Shown: one piece after another, positions 26,290 to 34,674 of the stretch
Layout of the letters: each line of letters begins with the position of its first letter
How positions within the stretch are numbered: the stretch's first letter is position 1
NCBI GenBank assembly: GCA_947641735.1
Contig: CANRQR010000009.1
Location: 1 to 49,039, forward strand
Source: an uncultured Lactobacillus sp.
Lineage (GTDB): Bacteria; Bacillota; Bacilli; Lactobacillales; Lactobacillaceae
DNA length: 49,039 nt
Reading direction: 5' to 3'
Translations under genes and position numbers: made by a program
Notes under the pieces: generated by a model
Databases searched by the model: none
What the model was told of the DNA's origin: nothing
The model's input: the letters and a program-made list of their open reading frames with translations, nothing else

Positions 26290-26808
26290 TTAGCTATTAA
26301 TGACAATATGATTCTCAATATATGATAAGAGTTCACTAACCGGCTTTTGATAATTATGACCAACCCACCAGATTAAGAGCATGTAAATGCCACCTGATTG
26401 GTAGCTAATCGCATAGGACGGAAGTTTTAAATTAGGGTGAGAATAATTAATTAGCTCTTTTAAAAATTTAGTTTGCTGGTTAAGTAATTCTCCTTCTAAG
26501 CCGGCATTAAGAAATAATTTCATTAGCTCGGGATGATCTTTAAAAAAATTAAAGTAGACAGCTAGTTGATCCTTGAAGTCGGTAAGTTTGTGGTCTGATA
26601 AATCATCAATGAATTTTTGATATTGATCACGTAAAAAAGTAATTAAAATTTGATCTTTTTGTTCATAATTACGGTAGAAAGCCATCCTAGAAACCCCGGC
26701 ATGTTTAGTTATTTGAGAAACACTGAGAGAATTATAGGAATACTTTTTTAATAATGAAAATAACGCATTTTCGATTTGGTGTTGTGTTTTAAGACTTTTT
26801 TTATTCAT
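26290..26808 (-). CDS. TetR/AcrR-family repressor, likely controlling oleate hydratase
   Basis: A 172-residue regulator. The N-terminal helix-turn-helix reads VSQITKHAGVSRMAFYRNYE, standard for TetR, and the C-terminal ligand-binding part is helical and resembles the DhaS/TetR_C group. It is divergent from the oleate hydratase gene with 109 bases between the two starts. That interval holds a near-consensus promoter and overlapping palindromes, so repression of the hydratase, and perhaps of itself, is the natural inference. A fatty acid is a plausible inducer but nothing shows it. Confidence 0.88.
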   Translation of the reverse strand: MNKKSLKTQHQIENALFSLLKKYSYNSLSVSQITKHAGVSRMAFYRNYEQKDQILITFLRDQYQKFIDDLSDHKLTDFKDQLAVYFNFFKDHPELMKLFLNAGLEGELLNQQTKFLKELINYSHPNLKLPSYAISYQSGGIYMLLIWWVGHNYQKPVSELLSYIENHIVINS

Positions 26809-26837
26809 AATTATTCATCTTCTCTAAAAAACTATGT

Positions 26838-26866
26838 TTGACAAATGTAAGCACTGTCATTATGAT
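26838..26866 (+). promoter_or_regulatory. strong promoter of oleate hydratase
   Basis: TTGACA, exactly 17 bases, TATGAT: nearly consensus sigma-A. Such a strong promoter usually needs repression, which fits the divergent TetR gene. Confidence 0.85.
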
Positions 26867-26872
26867 ATAAAG

Positions 26873-26894
26873 TGTAAATAGTTACAAGTGTAAC
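26873..26894. promoter_or_regulatory. probable TetR operator
   Basis: Two overlapping palindromes share the middle arm: TGTAA-atag-TTACA and GTTACA-ag-TGTAAC. They sit just after the -10 and around the transcription start, where a bound repressor would block transcription. Assignment to the adjacent TetR protein is by position. Confidence 0.65.
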
Positions 26895-26917
26895 GATTAT
26901 TGAAAGAAGTGTGTCTT

Positions 26918-28690
26918 ATGCATTATAGCAATGGAAATTATGAAGCTTTTATAAATGCAGAAAAGCCAAAAGATGTAGATAATAAATCAGCTTATATTGT
27001 TGGATCAGGATTAGCTGCTTTAGCTGCAGCTGTTTTCTTAATTCGTGATGGCCATATGAAGGGTGACAAGATTCACGTTCTTGAAGAATTAGCTCTCCCT
27101 GGTGGAAGCATGGATGCTATTTACAATGTAGCTGATCAAGCATATGTAATGCGTGGCGGACGTGAAATGGAACCACACTTTGAAACCTTATGGGATTTAT
27201 TTAGATCAATTCCATCACTAGATTATCCTGATCAGAGTGTTTTAGATGAATTCTATCGTGAAAACAGAAAAGACCCATGTTACTCTAAGACCCGTGTCAT
27301 TGAAAACCGTGGTCAAGAACTCCCAACAGATGGTGATTTACTTCTTTCACCCAAGGCTGTTAAAGAAATCTTGAATTTAGTAATGACACCAGAAAAGGAC
27401 TTACAAGATAAGAAAATTAATGAAGTTTTTGATGATGAATTCTTTAAGTCAAACTTCTGGTTATATTGGCAAACAATGTTTGCATTTATGCCTTGGGCAA
27501 GTGCAATGGAAATGCGTCGTTACTTAATGCGGTTTGTACAGCATGTAGCAACTTTGAAGAATCTGTCTTCACTTCGCTTTACTAAGTACAATCAATATGA
27601 AGATTTAATCATGCCTTTAATTAGTTACTTAAAGAAGCATGGGGTAAAGTTCCACTACGACACAATTGTAAATAATATTATCGTTAACCGTACTGAAGAT
27701 GAAAAAGTTGCCACTGAAATTAAGATGACTGAAAAAGGTGAGCAAAAAGTTATTAAGTTAACTCCTAATGACTTAGTCTTCGTAACCAATGGTTCAATTA
27801 CCGAAAGTACAACATATGGAGACAATACACACCCAGCTGAACAAAAACATGAACTTGGACCAAGTTGGCAATTGTGGAAGAATTTAGCAGCTCAAGATGA
27901 GGACTTCGGTCATCCAGAAAAATTCTGCGAGAACATACCAGCTGCTAACTGGGTGATTTCTGCTACAGTTACTTTCACTAATGATGATATTGTGCCTTAT
28001 ATTGAAAAGGTTAATAAGAAGGATCCACATTCTGGTTCAATTGTAACTAGTGGACCAACCACAATTAAAGATTCTAATTGGTTACTTGGTTATTCAATTA
28101 GTCGTCAGCCACAATTCCATAAGCAAAAGCCAAATGAATTAATCGTTTGGCTGTATGGGTTATACTCAAACACTAAGGGTAACTATGTTAAAAAGACAAT
28201 GCCGGAGTGTGATGGTATTGAACTTTGTGAAGAATGGCTTTATCACATGGGAGTTCCTGAATCTGAAATTAAGAAGATGGCAATTGATGCTACTACAATT
28301 CCAAACCATATGCCATATATTACTTCTTACTTTATGCCACGTGCATTGGGCGATCGTCCAAAAGTAGTACCAGACAAGTCTAAGAACTTGGCCTTTATTG
28401 GTAATTTTGCTGAAACTGAAAGAGATACTGTCTTTACTACTGAATATTCCGTACGTACAGCTATGGAAGCTGTCTACACTTTGCTTAATGTAGATCGCGG
28501 TGTTCCTGAAGTATTTGCATCTGCCTTTGATGTAAGAATGTTAATGAATGCAATGTACTACTTAAATGACAGAAAGAAGTTAACTGAGCTTGATTTGCCT
28601 TTACCTGAAAAACTGATAGTTAAGGAAGGCTTGAAGAAAGTTAAAGGAACGTACGTAGAAGAGTTGCTTAAGAAATATAAGTTAATTTAG
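26918..28690 (+). CDS. ohyA: oleate hydratase (67-kDa myosin-cross-reactive antigen family)
   Basis: FAD-dependent enzyme adding water to the cis-9 double bond of oleic or linoleic acid, giving 10-hydroxy fatty acids; in lactobacilli a detoxification route for unsaturated fatty acids. The 590-residue protein has the FAD loop [15 protein letters not shown] near residue 28, the GGSMDA segment after the glutamate of the second strand, MRGGREMEP, and a C-terminal [20 protein letters not shown] flavin-contact region. Length is typical. The start is the ATG of MHYSNGNYE with GAAAGAAG upstream. It is codon-biased like a highly expressed gene and ends in a strong terminator. Confidence 0.96.
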   Translation: MHYSNGNYEAFINAEKPKDVDNKSAYIVGSGLAALAAAVFLIRDGHMKGDKIHVLEELALPGGSMDAIYNVADQAYVMRGGREMEPHFETLWDLFRSIPSLDYPDQSVLDEFYRENRKDPCYSKTRVIENRGQELPTDGDLLLSPKAVKEILNLVMTPEKDLQDKKINEVFDDEFFKSNFWLYWQTMFAFMPWASAMEMRRYLMRFVQHVATLKNLSSLRFTKYNQYEDLIMPLISYLKKHGVKFHYDTIVNNIIVNRTEDEKVATEIKMTEKGEQKVIKLTPNDLVFVTNGSITESTTYGDNTHPAEQKHELGPSWQLWKNLAAQDEDFGHPEKFCENIPAANWVISATVTFTNDDIVPYIEKVNKKDPHSGSIVTSGPTTIKDSNWLLGYSISRQPQFHKQKPNELIVWLYGLYSNTKGNYVKKTMPECDGIELCEEWLYHMGVPESEIKKMAIDATTIPNHMPYITSYFMPRALGDRPKVVPDKSKNLAFIGNFAETERDTVFTTEYSVRTAMEAVYTLLNVDRGVPEVFASAFDVRMLMNAMYYLNDRKKLTELDLPLPEKLIVKEGLKKVKGTYVEELLKKYKLI

Positions 28691-28712
28691 TAAGTTGAAA
28701 ATTTAAATAGTT

Positions 28713-28752
28713 AAAAAGCTTTACTCGTTTTGATGATGAGTAAAGCTTTTTT
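28713..28752 (+). terminator. intrinsic terminator
   Basis: AAAAAGCTTTACTC pairs with GAGTAAAGCTTTTTT around an 11-base loop. Confidence 0.9.
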
Positions 28753-28773
28753 GATATGAGCGCTTTTGTTTAA

Positions 28774-28962
28774 GGTAAAAGCGGTGTACGTTCAATGCAG
28801 AGATATTTAAATGGTAAATATAGCGATGAATTAGGGATTTTACCTTGTGACGGAATTTACCAGCGAGCAACAAATACAGCTTTAATTTTTGCACTACAGA
28901 AATCTATTGGAATCGCTGGTGCTAACGGTAATTATAGTCCCGGTACAATTGCTGCTATTTAA
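28774..28962 (+). pseudogene. peptidoglycan-binding domain remnant (DUF1906-associated type)
   Basis: An open frame without a start codon reads GKSGVRSMQRYLNGKYSDE, then LPCDGIYQRATNTALIFALQ, then GANGNYSPGT and stops. This matches the C-terminal repeat of lactobacillar DUF1906 glycoside-hydrolase-like wall proteins (QxYLN...CDGIYgRdTNkALIyalQ...ANGNFGPtT) as I remember them. The catalytic domain is missing. It lies 680 bases before an LLH holin gene. Confidence 0.7.
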
Positions 28963-28971
28963 ATTACACTA

Positions 28972-29550
28972 TTAAAATCTAAAATAGTATTTACATCTAT
29001 TTTTTATTGTTAAAAATAATTTAGTTTTTTTGAGTACTGTATTATTTTGAGATTTTGAAATTATTTTTATAATTACCTTCTGATGATGATTATTTAAATT
29101 AGAATCTTTAAACGAACTAATAATATACATCTTTTTTGTATTAATAAATATGGCAGTATCTAAGTCTAAGATTCCAGCAGAATTAATATTTTTTGATGAG
29201 ATATTATATTTATTTTTCAGAATAGAAATATCTGAATTTGATAAAGAAAATAGAGAAATTAATGTTGGAGTTGGGTATTGTTGGGCCCAAAAAAATGCAG
29301 CATAGATTGTTATGATTAACGGAGAAAATATTCCTAATAAACAAATTATTTTAGACAAAAAATTAGCATTATTTAAAGATAATATAAAAAATATAGTTGC
29401 TAAGAAATAAATTATATGTATAAAAAAACGTGTAAAGCGAGACTTTTGGGGTACATAGATTAAATTTAGAAAAAACACTAGCCATGTTGCCTTAAATACA
29501 TCCCATTTAGTTAAATTGGAAACAAAAATAGGGTTATCTTGTGAATTCAT
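28972..29550 (-). CDS. hypothetical membrane protein
   Basis: A protein of about 192 residues, unrecognised. Three hydrophobic segments lie in the first 110 residues (around WLVFFLNLIYV, FFIHIIYFLATIFFIL and IICLLGIFSPLIITIYAAFF). The C-terminal half is hydrophilic, Asn/Lys/Ser rich, and could form a small cytoplasmic domain. Base composition is markedly more AT-rich than its neighbours, suggesting acquired DNA. ATG 29550 has AAAGGTG 6-7 bases upstream. It is divergent from the holin gene. Confidence 0.65.
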   Translation of the reverse strand: MNSQDNPIFVSNLTKWDVFKATWLVFFLNLIYVPQKSRFTRFFIHIIYFLATIFFILSLNNANFLSKIICLLGIFSPLIITIYAAFFWAQQYPTPTLISLFSLSNSDISILKNKYNISSKNINSAGILDLDTAIFINTKKMYIISSFKDSNLNNHHQKVIIKIISKSQNNTVLKKTKLFLTIKNRCKYYFRF

Positions 29551-29643
29551 GAAAAACACCTTTCGAAAGTTATAGATGTTACGATTTTAAAAGATGAAAA
29601 GTTGAATGTCAAAATTAATTAGTTTAAAGAAAAGAGGAGAGGA

Positions 29644-29970
29644 TTGAGTACAAAGGACTATATAGAATTAGTAGAGCTGGCTTTATGGATTATTAGTATT
29701 ATTAGTGTGACTGTATTAGGGTATGTTCATTTTAAGGAAACACAACAAATATATTTTATCCAACTTGCTAGACAGCTAATGATTGATTATGTATATTTTT
29801 ATGATAAAGAACTTATCTCAAATGAGAAAAAGTTAAATAATGTAGTAAGAGCAGTTGTGACCAGCTTAGAGAAAAAAGGATTCGTAGTTTCTGAAAATGA
29901 TGTAAAAAATATCATTGCTGGTATTGAAAAGATAGTAACTGACTTACGATTTAAACAGATTAATAGTTAG
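29644..29970 (+). CDS. LLH-family phage holin-like protein
   Basis: A 108-residue protein with one transmembrane segment (about residues 12-30) and a helical C-terminal half (NNVVRAVVTSLEKKGFVVSENDVKNIIAGI) as in the holin family named after Lactobacillus phage LL-H. Holins make pores that release endolysin. The start is TTG with AGGAGAGG upstream. No endolysin or phage structural gene is adjacent; only the wall-binding remnant at 28774 hints at a former lysis pair. Its own terminator follows. It may be a prophage relic or a domesticated release gene. Confidence 0.8.
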   Translation: MSTKDYIELVELALWIISIISVTVLGYVHFKETQQIYFIQLARQLMIDYVYFYDKELISNEKKLNNVVRAVVTSLEKKGFVVSENDVKNIIAGIEKIVTDLRFKQINS

Positions 29971-29973
29971 AGC

Positions 29974-30008
29974 AATAGGGGCGAGCAGACAAGCTTGTCC
30001 CTATTTTG
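29974..30008 (+). terminator. intrinsic terminator of the holin gene
   Basis: AATAGGGGCGAGC pairs with GCTTGTCCCTATT (two G-T pairs) around a 6-9 base loop, then TTTG. Confidence 0.75.
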
Positions 30009-30093
30009 TATAGCATTAGAAATTTGATTTTTAAAGAAAAGTATTTTTTAATTAGAGAAGTAAATTATATTAATAGAAAAGAGAAGGATTCTT

Positions 30094-30627
30094 ATTTTAG
30101 ACGAACAAGCCGCCCGATGGGGCTCTAAGAATTATCATAAAGTTAAAGATTTATATTATAGTGCTTTTCCAGAATGGGAAAGATTCTCATGGATCTCAAT
30201 GGTATTAATGAGCTTGCGAAAGAAACTCCAACTTAATGCCGTTTATGATGGAGAAGTATTTTGCGGGATGGTTTGTTACTATATTAGTGACAATACTGTT
30301 TATTTGGCCTACTTAGCTGTTGAACCAGAATTACGTGGCAATGGATATGGAAGCAGAATTTTACATATGCTTGAAGAAAAATATCCAGATCAGCAAATCG
30401 TATTAGATATTGAACCGCTTGATCCTGATGCAGAGAATTATCATCAACGTGTTAGTCGTTTGCGTTTTTACCAGAAGAATGGTTGGCGTAGAACGCACCA
30501 GATGTTGGTTGACGCGGATGGTGAATTTGAAGCCTTAGTTGATCAAAATCACTTTGATAAAAAAGATTTTGCTAAGACATTGAAGCAAATGAGTTTAGGT
30601 TTTTATCGATTTAGAATTGAAAAATAA
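30094..30627 (+). CDS. GNAT acetyltransferase with no canonical start codon
   Basis: A complete-looking GNAT protein of about 177 residues. Its core reads YLAYLAVEPELRGNGYGSRIL, with the acetyl-CoA loop RGNGYG, and ends SRLRFYQKNGWRRT. The frame is open well upstream of the first ATG (30199), and the upstream residues EQAARWGSKNYHKVKDLYYS plus FPEWERFSW are normal for the family. A good AGAAGGA lies at 30084-30088, but the codon 6 bases on is ATT (30094). Either ATT is used as a rare start or the ATG was lost. From 30199 a truncated 142-residue product lacking the first helices is possible. Substrate unknown. Confidence 0.65.
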   Translation: MLDEQAARWGSKNYHKVKDLYYSAFPEWERFSWISMVLMSLRKKLQLNAVYDGEVFCGMVCYYISDNTVYLAYLAVEPELRGNGYGSRILHMLEEKYPDQQIVLDIEPLDPDAENYHQRVSRLRFYQKNGWRRTHQMLVDADGEFEALVDQNHFDKKDFAKTLKQMSLGFYRFRIEK

Positions 30628-30631
30628 TATT

Positions 30632-30666
30632 TGCAGTCACTCAATTATTGAGTGGCTGCTTTTTTA
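30632..30666 (+). terminator. intrinsic terminator
   Basis: GCAGTCACTCA pairs with TGAGTGGCTGC, followed by T6. Confidence 0.9.
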
Positions 30667-30672
30667 TAGAAA

Positions 30673-30740
30673 AGTATAAAAGAGTATAAAGCAGTATAAA
30701 AATGGAATATTAGTATAAAACATTATAAAACAGTTTATAG
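30673..30740 (+). repeat. 10-bp-phased AGTATAAA repeats upstream of the truncated ATPase
   Basis: AGTATAAA occurs at 30673, 30683, 30693 and 30712. Related ATTATAAA is at 30722 and AGTTTATA at 30732. The spacing is 10 bases, with one degenerate unit between 30703 and 30711. That is one site per helix turn, just before the gene at 30760. It looks like an iteron-type protein-binding array. Confidence 0.75.
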
Positions 30741-30759
30741 TAATAAATGGGGAAAAATA

Positions 30760-30972
30760 ATGAATCCATTTAATCCAACATTTGGTGATGTTCCTAAAAT
30801 ATTTTTAGATAGATCGAAACAGCTAAATACCGTAATCAAGGACCTTGAGGAACCTGTAAGTCCATATCAAACTACTTTTGTTTATAGTTTACGTGGATCA
30901 GGTAAAACTACTTTTTTAAGTGATATTAGCAATCAGATGTCTAAAAAAGATAACTGGGTTGTGATCAATTAG
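30760..30972 (+). pseudogene. truncated AAA ATPase (N-terminal 70 residues)
   Basis: A paralogue of the ATPase at 34712: NPFNPTFGDVPKIFLD here against NPFNLTFGDVPKIFLD there. The Walker A loop RGSGKTTFL is intact. The frame stops at a TAG after 70 residues, and a terminator hairpin begins 10 bases on. Walker B, sensors and the C-terminal winged helix are missing, apparently through a deletion. A start ATG and GGGGAAAA ribosome site remain, so a short peptide could still be made. Confidence 0.8.
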
Positions 30973-30981
30973 ATTGACATT

Positions 30982-31015
30982 TTGAAGCATGGGGATTGCT
31001 TCAAGCTTTTTGTTA
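30982..31015 (+). terminator. intrinsic terminator
   Basis: TTGAAGCA pairs with TGCTTCAA, followed by GCTTTTTG. It lies directly after the truncated ATPase and faces the converging HAD gene. Confidence 0.78.
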
Positions 31016-31804
31016 TTAGAGAATATTATTTTCAATGTAAGTAAGAACACCTTGTTCATTATTGGAAGTAGTTGTATGATCTGCAACTTTTAAAACTGCT
31101 GGATCCGCATTTGACATCGCTACGCCATCTCCAACTTCTTTGATCATTTCTAAGTCATTTCCACCATCACCAAAAGCAGTCATATCAGAAAGAGAAATTC
31201 CTAAAACTTGGCCTAATTCAGCTAAACCATGAGCCTTATGGATCTCTGGTAAAATCAAGTCAATTTCGCCATGACCACTACTTGTTACATTACAATAGCG
31301 GCCGAGGTTCTTTTTTAAGAAGTCTACATAATAATTTGTTTTTTTGTCCGGACAGGAAATTGAAAATTTGAGTACTTTATCATCAACCTCATTAAGGTTA
31401 TGTATTTTCTTTAAACGATAGTAGTATTTAGTAGAAATTTCGTAATAATCATCTGTAAATTGAATCGGAAAGTAAGCACTTTTTGCACCTGAGATTAAAA
31501 ATTGTAATTCAGGTTGTTTTAATAAAAAATCTTCGATCTGTTTAACTGTATCGTTTGAGAAAGCATGAAGTGCTAAAATTTTTCCTTTATTTCTAACTAA
31601 AGCGCCATTTTCTGCAACATAGATTACATTAGGAAAATCTTTAAAGAAAGTAGTAATTTGATAGTATTGATTACCACTAGCAATAGTGAATTTAATATCT
31701 TTCTTTTCTAATTCTTGATAAATTCGAGCAAACTTTTCTCTATCGTAAGTTTTATCATCTCTTAAGAAAGTACCGTCCATATCTACGGCGATTAATTTAA
31801 TCAT
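31016..31804 (-). CDS. Cof-type HAD-superfamily phosphatase
   Basis: A 262-residue cytoplasmic phosphatase of the Cof/YidA subfamily (HAD IIB). Motif I is VDMDGTFLRDD (residues 7-17) with the nucleophile Asp; motif II is the TIASGNQ Ser; motif IV is FGDGGNDLEM near residue 215. A IIB cap lies in between. Members dephosphorylate sugar phosphates, FMN or pyridoxal phosphate; the natural substrate is not predictable. The start ATG has GAGGAGG at an ideal distance. Confidence 0.93.
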   Translation of the reverse strand: MIKLIAVDMDGTFLRDDKTYDREKFARIYQELEKKDIKFTIASGNQYYQITTFFKDFPNVIYVAENGALVRNKGKILALHAFSNDTVKQIEDFLLKQPELQFLISGAKSAYFPIQFTDDYYEISTKYYYRLKKIHNLNEVDDKVLKFSISCPDKKTNYYVDFLKKNLGRYCNVTSSGHGEIDLILPEIHKAHGLAELGQVLGISLSDMTAFGDGGNDLEMIKEVGDGVAMSNADPAVLKVADHTTTSNNEQGVLTYIENNIL

Positions 31805-31892
31805 TTTAAATCCTCCTCATATTTTTACATTATTAAGATACCATTTATAAATAGAAAAAAAGTATCATTTTCGTAATTAAGAAGTAATTTTC

Positions 31893-32545
31893 TTGAAAGA
31901 GGTTACAATAGTTGAACATGAAGAAGTTCAAAATAATCAAAGATTGCCTTTTTATTTTTACCACAGCGATCAGGCAATTCAGTCAGAGCATTGGCATCAA
32001 GGAATTGAACTTAATTATTTAATTAAGGGAAAGGATCTGTGTTTTGCACTTGAAGGTAAAACTTATCACTTTAATAGTGGTGATATTTGGCTTGTTAATC
32101 GAAGAAAGATTCATAGTTCATCTGGTAAAGAAGAAAATTGGGAATATGAAGGTTTGATTATTGATGATAATTTTTTATTAAGTCAATATTCTACAAGTAT
32201 TAACTGGAACCTTGATCTGTTAGGAAAAAATAGCAATGAGAATAAAACCGCTTATAAAAAGTTAGAAAAAGAAGATATTGAACTCGGTAAATTATGCCAT
32301 AAACAATTAACTGATGCTCGAAGATTTATGATTTTAAGTCATTTGAGTTTTACTTGATCAGAATTTTAATAAAAAAGAGTCAGTTATTAAAAGTCCTAAT
32401 CTTCCACTAGGGGATGAAATAATTAAATATATTAATGAGCATTTTCAAGAAGATATTCAGGTTGACGATATGTTGCATTTACTTTGCTATTTTTTAAGGA
32501 ATACGTATTGCAGCAATATAGATTTGAACAAGAAATGGACTACTA
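31893..32545 (+). pseudogene. AraC-family regulator, frameshifted and truncated
   Basis: The first 154 codons form an AraC-type cupin sensor domain (SEHWHQGIELNYLIKGKDLCF, GDIWLVNRRKIHSSSG). The frame stops at a TGA at about 32355. In the next frame the sequence continues DQNFNKKESVIK and then IIKYINEHFQEDIQVDDM, the start of the AraC DNA-binding domain, before it decays. The second helix-turn-helix is missing. The start is a TTG or lost ATG. Without its DNA-binding domain it cannot regulate. Confidence 0.82.
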
Positions 32546-32547
32546 AA

Positions 32548-32586
32548 AAGGCTAGAATCCACATTACACGGATTCTAGCTCTTTTC
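32548..32586. terminator. bidirectional intrinsic terminator
   Basis: GCTAGAATCC pairs with GGATTCTAGC around a 9-base loop. T-runs are present on both strands, ending the uracil permease transcript on the minus strand. Confidence 0.88.
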
Positions 32587-32596
32587 ATATATTCAA

Positions 32597-33928
32597 CTAA
32601 TTAAAGTATTTTTGTTCTTTTTCTTTCTTTTCAGCTTCTAGCGCCTTTTCACTAGCTGCTTTCTTAGGTAAAATCCAGTTCATTAACATACCAAAGATTG
32701 TACATAAGGCAACTGAAGTTAATTGGAAACTACCAAGTTGTAAGTAAGCTCCACCGATACCAATAACTAAGATAACAGAAGCGATTAACATATTACGTTT
32801 TTCGCCAAAGTCGATTTTATCATCAACTAAAATCTTTAGACCATTAGATGCAATCGTTCCAAACAGTAAGAATGAAATACCGCCGATAACTGGCATTGGA
32901 ATTGATTCGATGACTGTAGCAACTTTACCAACAAAACTAAAGACAATTGCAAATACTGCAGCTCCTGCTAATACCCAAACTGAATGAACTTTGGTCATAG
33001 CTAAAACACCGATATTTTCACCGTAAGAAGTAGTCGGAGGACCACCGATAAAACCAGCAATAATTGTTGAAAGACCGTCACCCATCATAGTACGGTGTAA
33101 ACCTGGATTCTTAAAGAAGTTTCTCTTAGTTAGGGAGTTAAGAACCATAATATGTCCCATATGTTCAGTCATTGTAACAAAGGCAATTGGAGCCATTGTT
33201 AAGATAGCTGCTGGATACCATTTGAAGTGGTAGCTAATTCCAGGCACATCTAAAGCGGGCATTGAGAACCAAGCAGCTTTTACTACTCCTGAAAAATCAA
33301 CTATTCCTAGAACACAAGATAGGGCGTAACCACAAACGATTCCAAGCATAATTGAAACCAAACTAGTAAAACCTTTGAAGCACATTTGGAAAATTAAGGT
33401 CATGACTAAGGTAAAGATGGCAACACCGAAGTAAGTTAAGTTGTACTTCGTACCCTTCATCATGGCATCGTTGGCAGCAGTAGTTGCAAGAGATAGTCCA
33501 ATTACGATAATGATTGGTCCCACAACAATTGGTGGTAAGACTTTGTTTACCCAATCAGATCCAATCTTTGCAATAACTAAGGCAACAATAACATATACTA
33601 ACCCAGCCGCAATTGCACCTTGAGCAATTGCAGGATACCCATCTTGTCTCATTAAGGCCTGCATAGTAGCAACAAAGGCAAAACTAGAGCCTAAGTATGC
33701 CGGAATCTTAAAGTGCGTTAGCACCATATGAACTAAAGTACCGATACCAGATGAAAGAAGTGCAATACTTGGGTTGATACCGACCAAAATTGGAACAAGA
33801 ACAGTTGAGCCAAACATGGCAAACAAGTGTTGCATGGATAACAAAATTCCATGTCCAAGTTCTGGCTTTTCGTAAACGTCTAAGATCGCATCATCATTAT
33901 GGAATGTGTCTTTAGGCATTTTTTTCAT
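32597..33928 (-). CDS. pyrP: uracil permease (NCS2/UraA family)
   Basis: A 443-residue uracil:proton symporter with about 14 hydrophobic segments. It begins with the family pattern LSMQHLFAMFGSTVLVPILVG; the substrate-site region MTEHMGHI and the GGPPTTSYGENIGV loop are present. Both features are typical of UraA/PyrP. The ATG has an ideal AAGGAGG. The leader carries a PyrR-binding sequence and a terminator, so transcription should stop when UMP is plentiful. This regulation supports uracil over xanthine as substrate. Confidence 0.95.
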   Translation of the reverse strand: MKKMPKDTFHNDDAILDVYEKPELGHGILLSMQHLFAMFGSTVLVPILVGINPSIALLSSGIGTLVHMVLTHFKIPAYLGSSFAFVATMQALMRQDGYPAIAQGAIAAGLVYVIVALVIAKIGSDWVNKVLPPIVVGPIIIVIGLSLATTAANDAMMKGTKYNLTYFGVAIFTLVMTLIFQMCFKGFTSLVSIMLGIVCGYALSCVLGIVDFSGVVKAAWFSMPALDVPGISYHFKWYPAAILTMAPIAFVTMTEHMGHIMVLNSLTKRNFFKNPGLHRTMMGDGLSTIIAGFIGGPPTTSYGENIGVLAMTKVHSVWVLAGAAVFAIVFSFVGKVATVIESIPMPVIGGISFLLFGTIASNGLKILVDDKIDFGEKRNMLIASVILVIGIGGAYLQLGSFQLTSVALCTIFGMLMNWILPKKAASEKALEAEKKEKEQKYFN

Positions 33929-33965
33929 TTTTTCCTCCTTGAAAATGACGATTGGATGACCTAAA

Positions 33966-34075
33966 GAAAAAACGACTATCTGAAGAATTGCCTCTAAGAT
34001 AGTCGTTTCTGTTTAAAACTATAAAAAATAGTTTACGCGCAGATTTCCTTGATAGCCTCACGGGACTATATTAAA
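33966..34075 (-). promoter_or_regulatory. PyrR-dependent attenuator of pyrP
   Basis: On the minus strand the PyrR-binding consensus ARUCCNGNGAGGYU is matched exactly by AGTCCCGTGAGGCT (34054-34067). About 50 bases downstream is a perfect 11-bp terminator stem (AACGACTATCT with AGATAGTCGTT) followed by a T-run (33966-34007). PyrR with UMP stabilises the anti-antiterminator and so favours termination. Confidence 0.92.
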
Positions 34076-34153
34076 GGTCATCACATTTGTTTCTTTTTAT
34101 TTAACTAAGTTATAGGAAAAAAGTCAAGCGTAAAATTTGATTGTTCTAACTAA

Positions 34154-34612
34154 GGTACGGACGTCAACGGTATGAAGGATGTTGGTGAAGAGATTCATCC
34201 TAAGGATTTGCCTGCAACTGATTGGGACTGGATTATTTATCCACAAGGGATGTACGACCAATTAAAGCGTGTCTATGATGATTATCCATTAGTTCATTCG
34301 ATCTATATTACTGAAAATGTCATGGGTTATAAGGATAAGTTTGAAAGTGAAGATAAGATAATTGATGATACTCCAAGAATTGATTATCTAAGACAACATA
34401 CGGAAGAAGTTGCTAAGGCAATTGAAGCTGGTATTCCAGTAAATGGTTACTTTGTCTGGTCACGTCAAGACATGTTCTCTTGGACGAATGGTTATTCAAA
34501 GTGTTATGGTCTATTCTATGTCGACTTTAAGACGCAGAAGTGTTACGCAAAGAAGAGCGTATATTGGTATAAGAAATTAGCTGAAATCCGAGAAATCTCT
34601 CCTATTGATTAA
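34154..34612 (+). pseudogene. glycoside hydrolase family 1 remnant (6-phospho-beta-glycosidase C-terminus)
   Basis: The open frame from 34154 reads GTDVNGMKDVGEEIHPKDLP and continues to YITENVMGYKD and GYFVWSRQDMFSWTNGYSK. These are C-terminal features of 6-phospho-beta-galactosidase or glucosidase. The normal enzyme is about 470 residues; only about 150 remain, and the acid/base half with the NEP motif is gone. In the nucleophile motif TENG, the Gly has become Val. An in-frame TAA precedes 34154. The enzyme is inactive. Confidence 0.87.
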
Positions 34613-34628
34613 GAAAATAATCATTTGT

Positions 34629-34666
34629 AAAAAGCTAAGTACTGAATGAAAGTACTTAGCTTTTTT
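34629..34666. terminator. bidirectional intrinsic terminator
   Basis: AAAAAGCTAAGTACT pairs with AGTACTTAGCTTTTTT around a 6-base loop. Confidence 0.9.
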
Positions 34667-34674
34667 GATGGAAA

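Noticed and set aside
30673..30740. Possible CRISPR array
   Set aside because: Units are only about 8-10 bases with no spacers, and no cas genes are present; the pattern fits phased binding sites.
34154..34612. Functional small glycosidase
   Set aside because: Two thirds of the GH1 barrel, including the acid/base motif, is missing and the nucleophile motif is altered.
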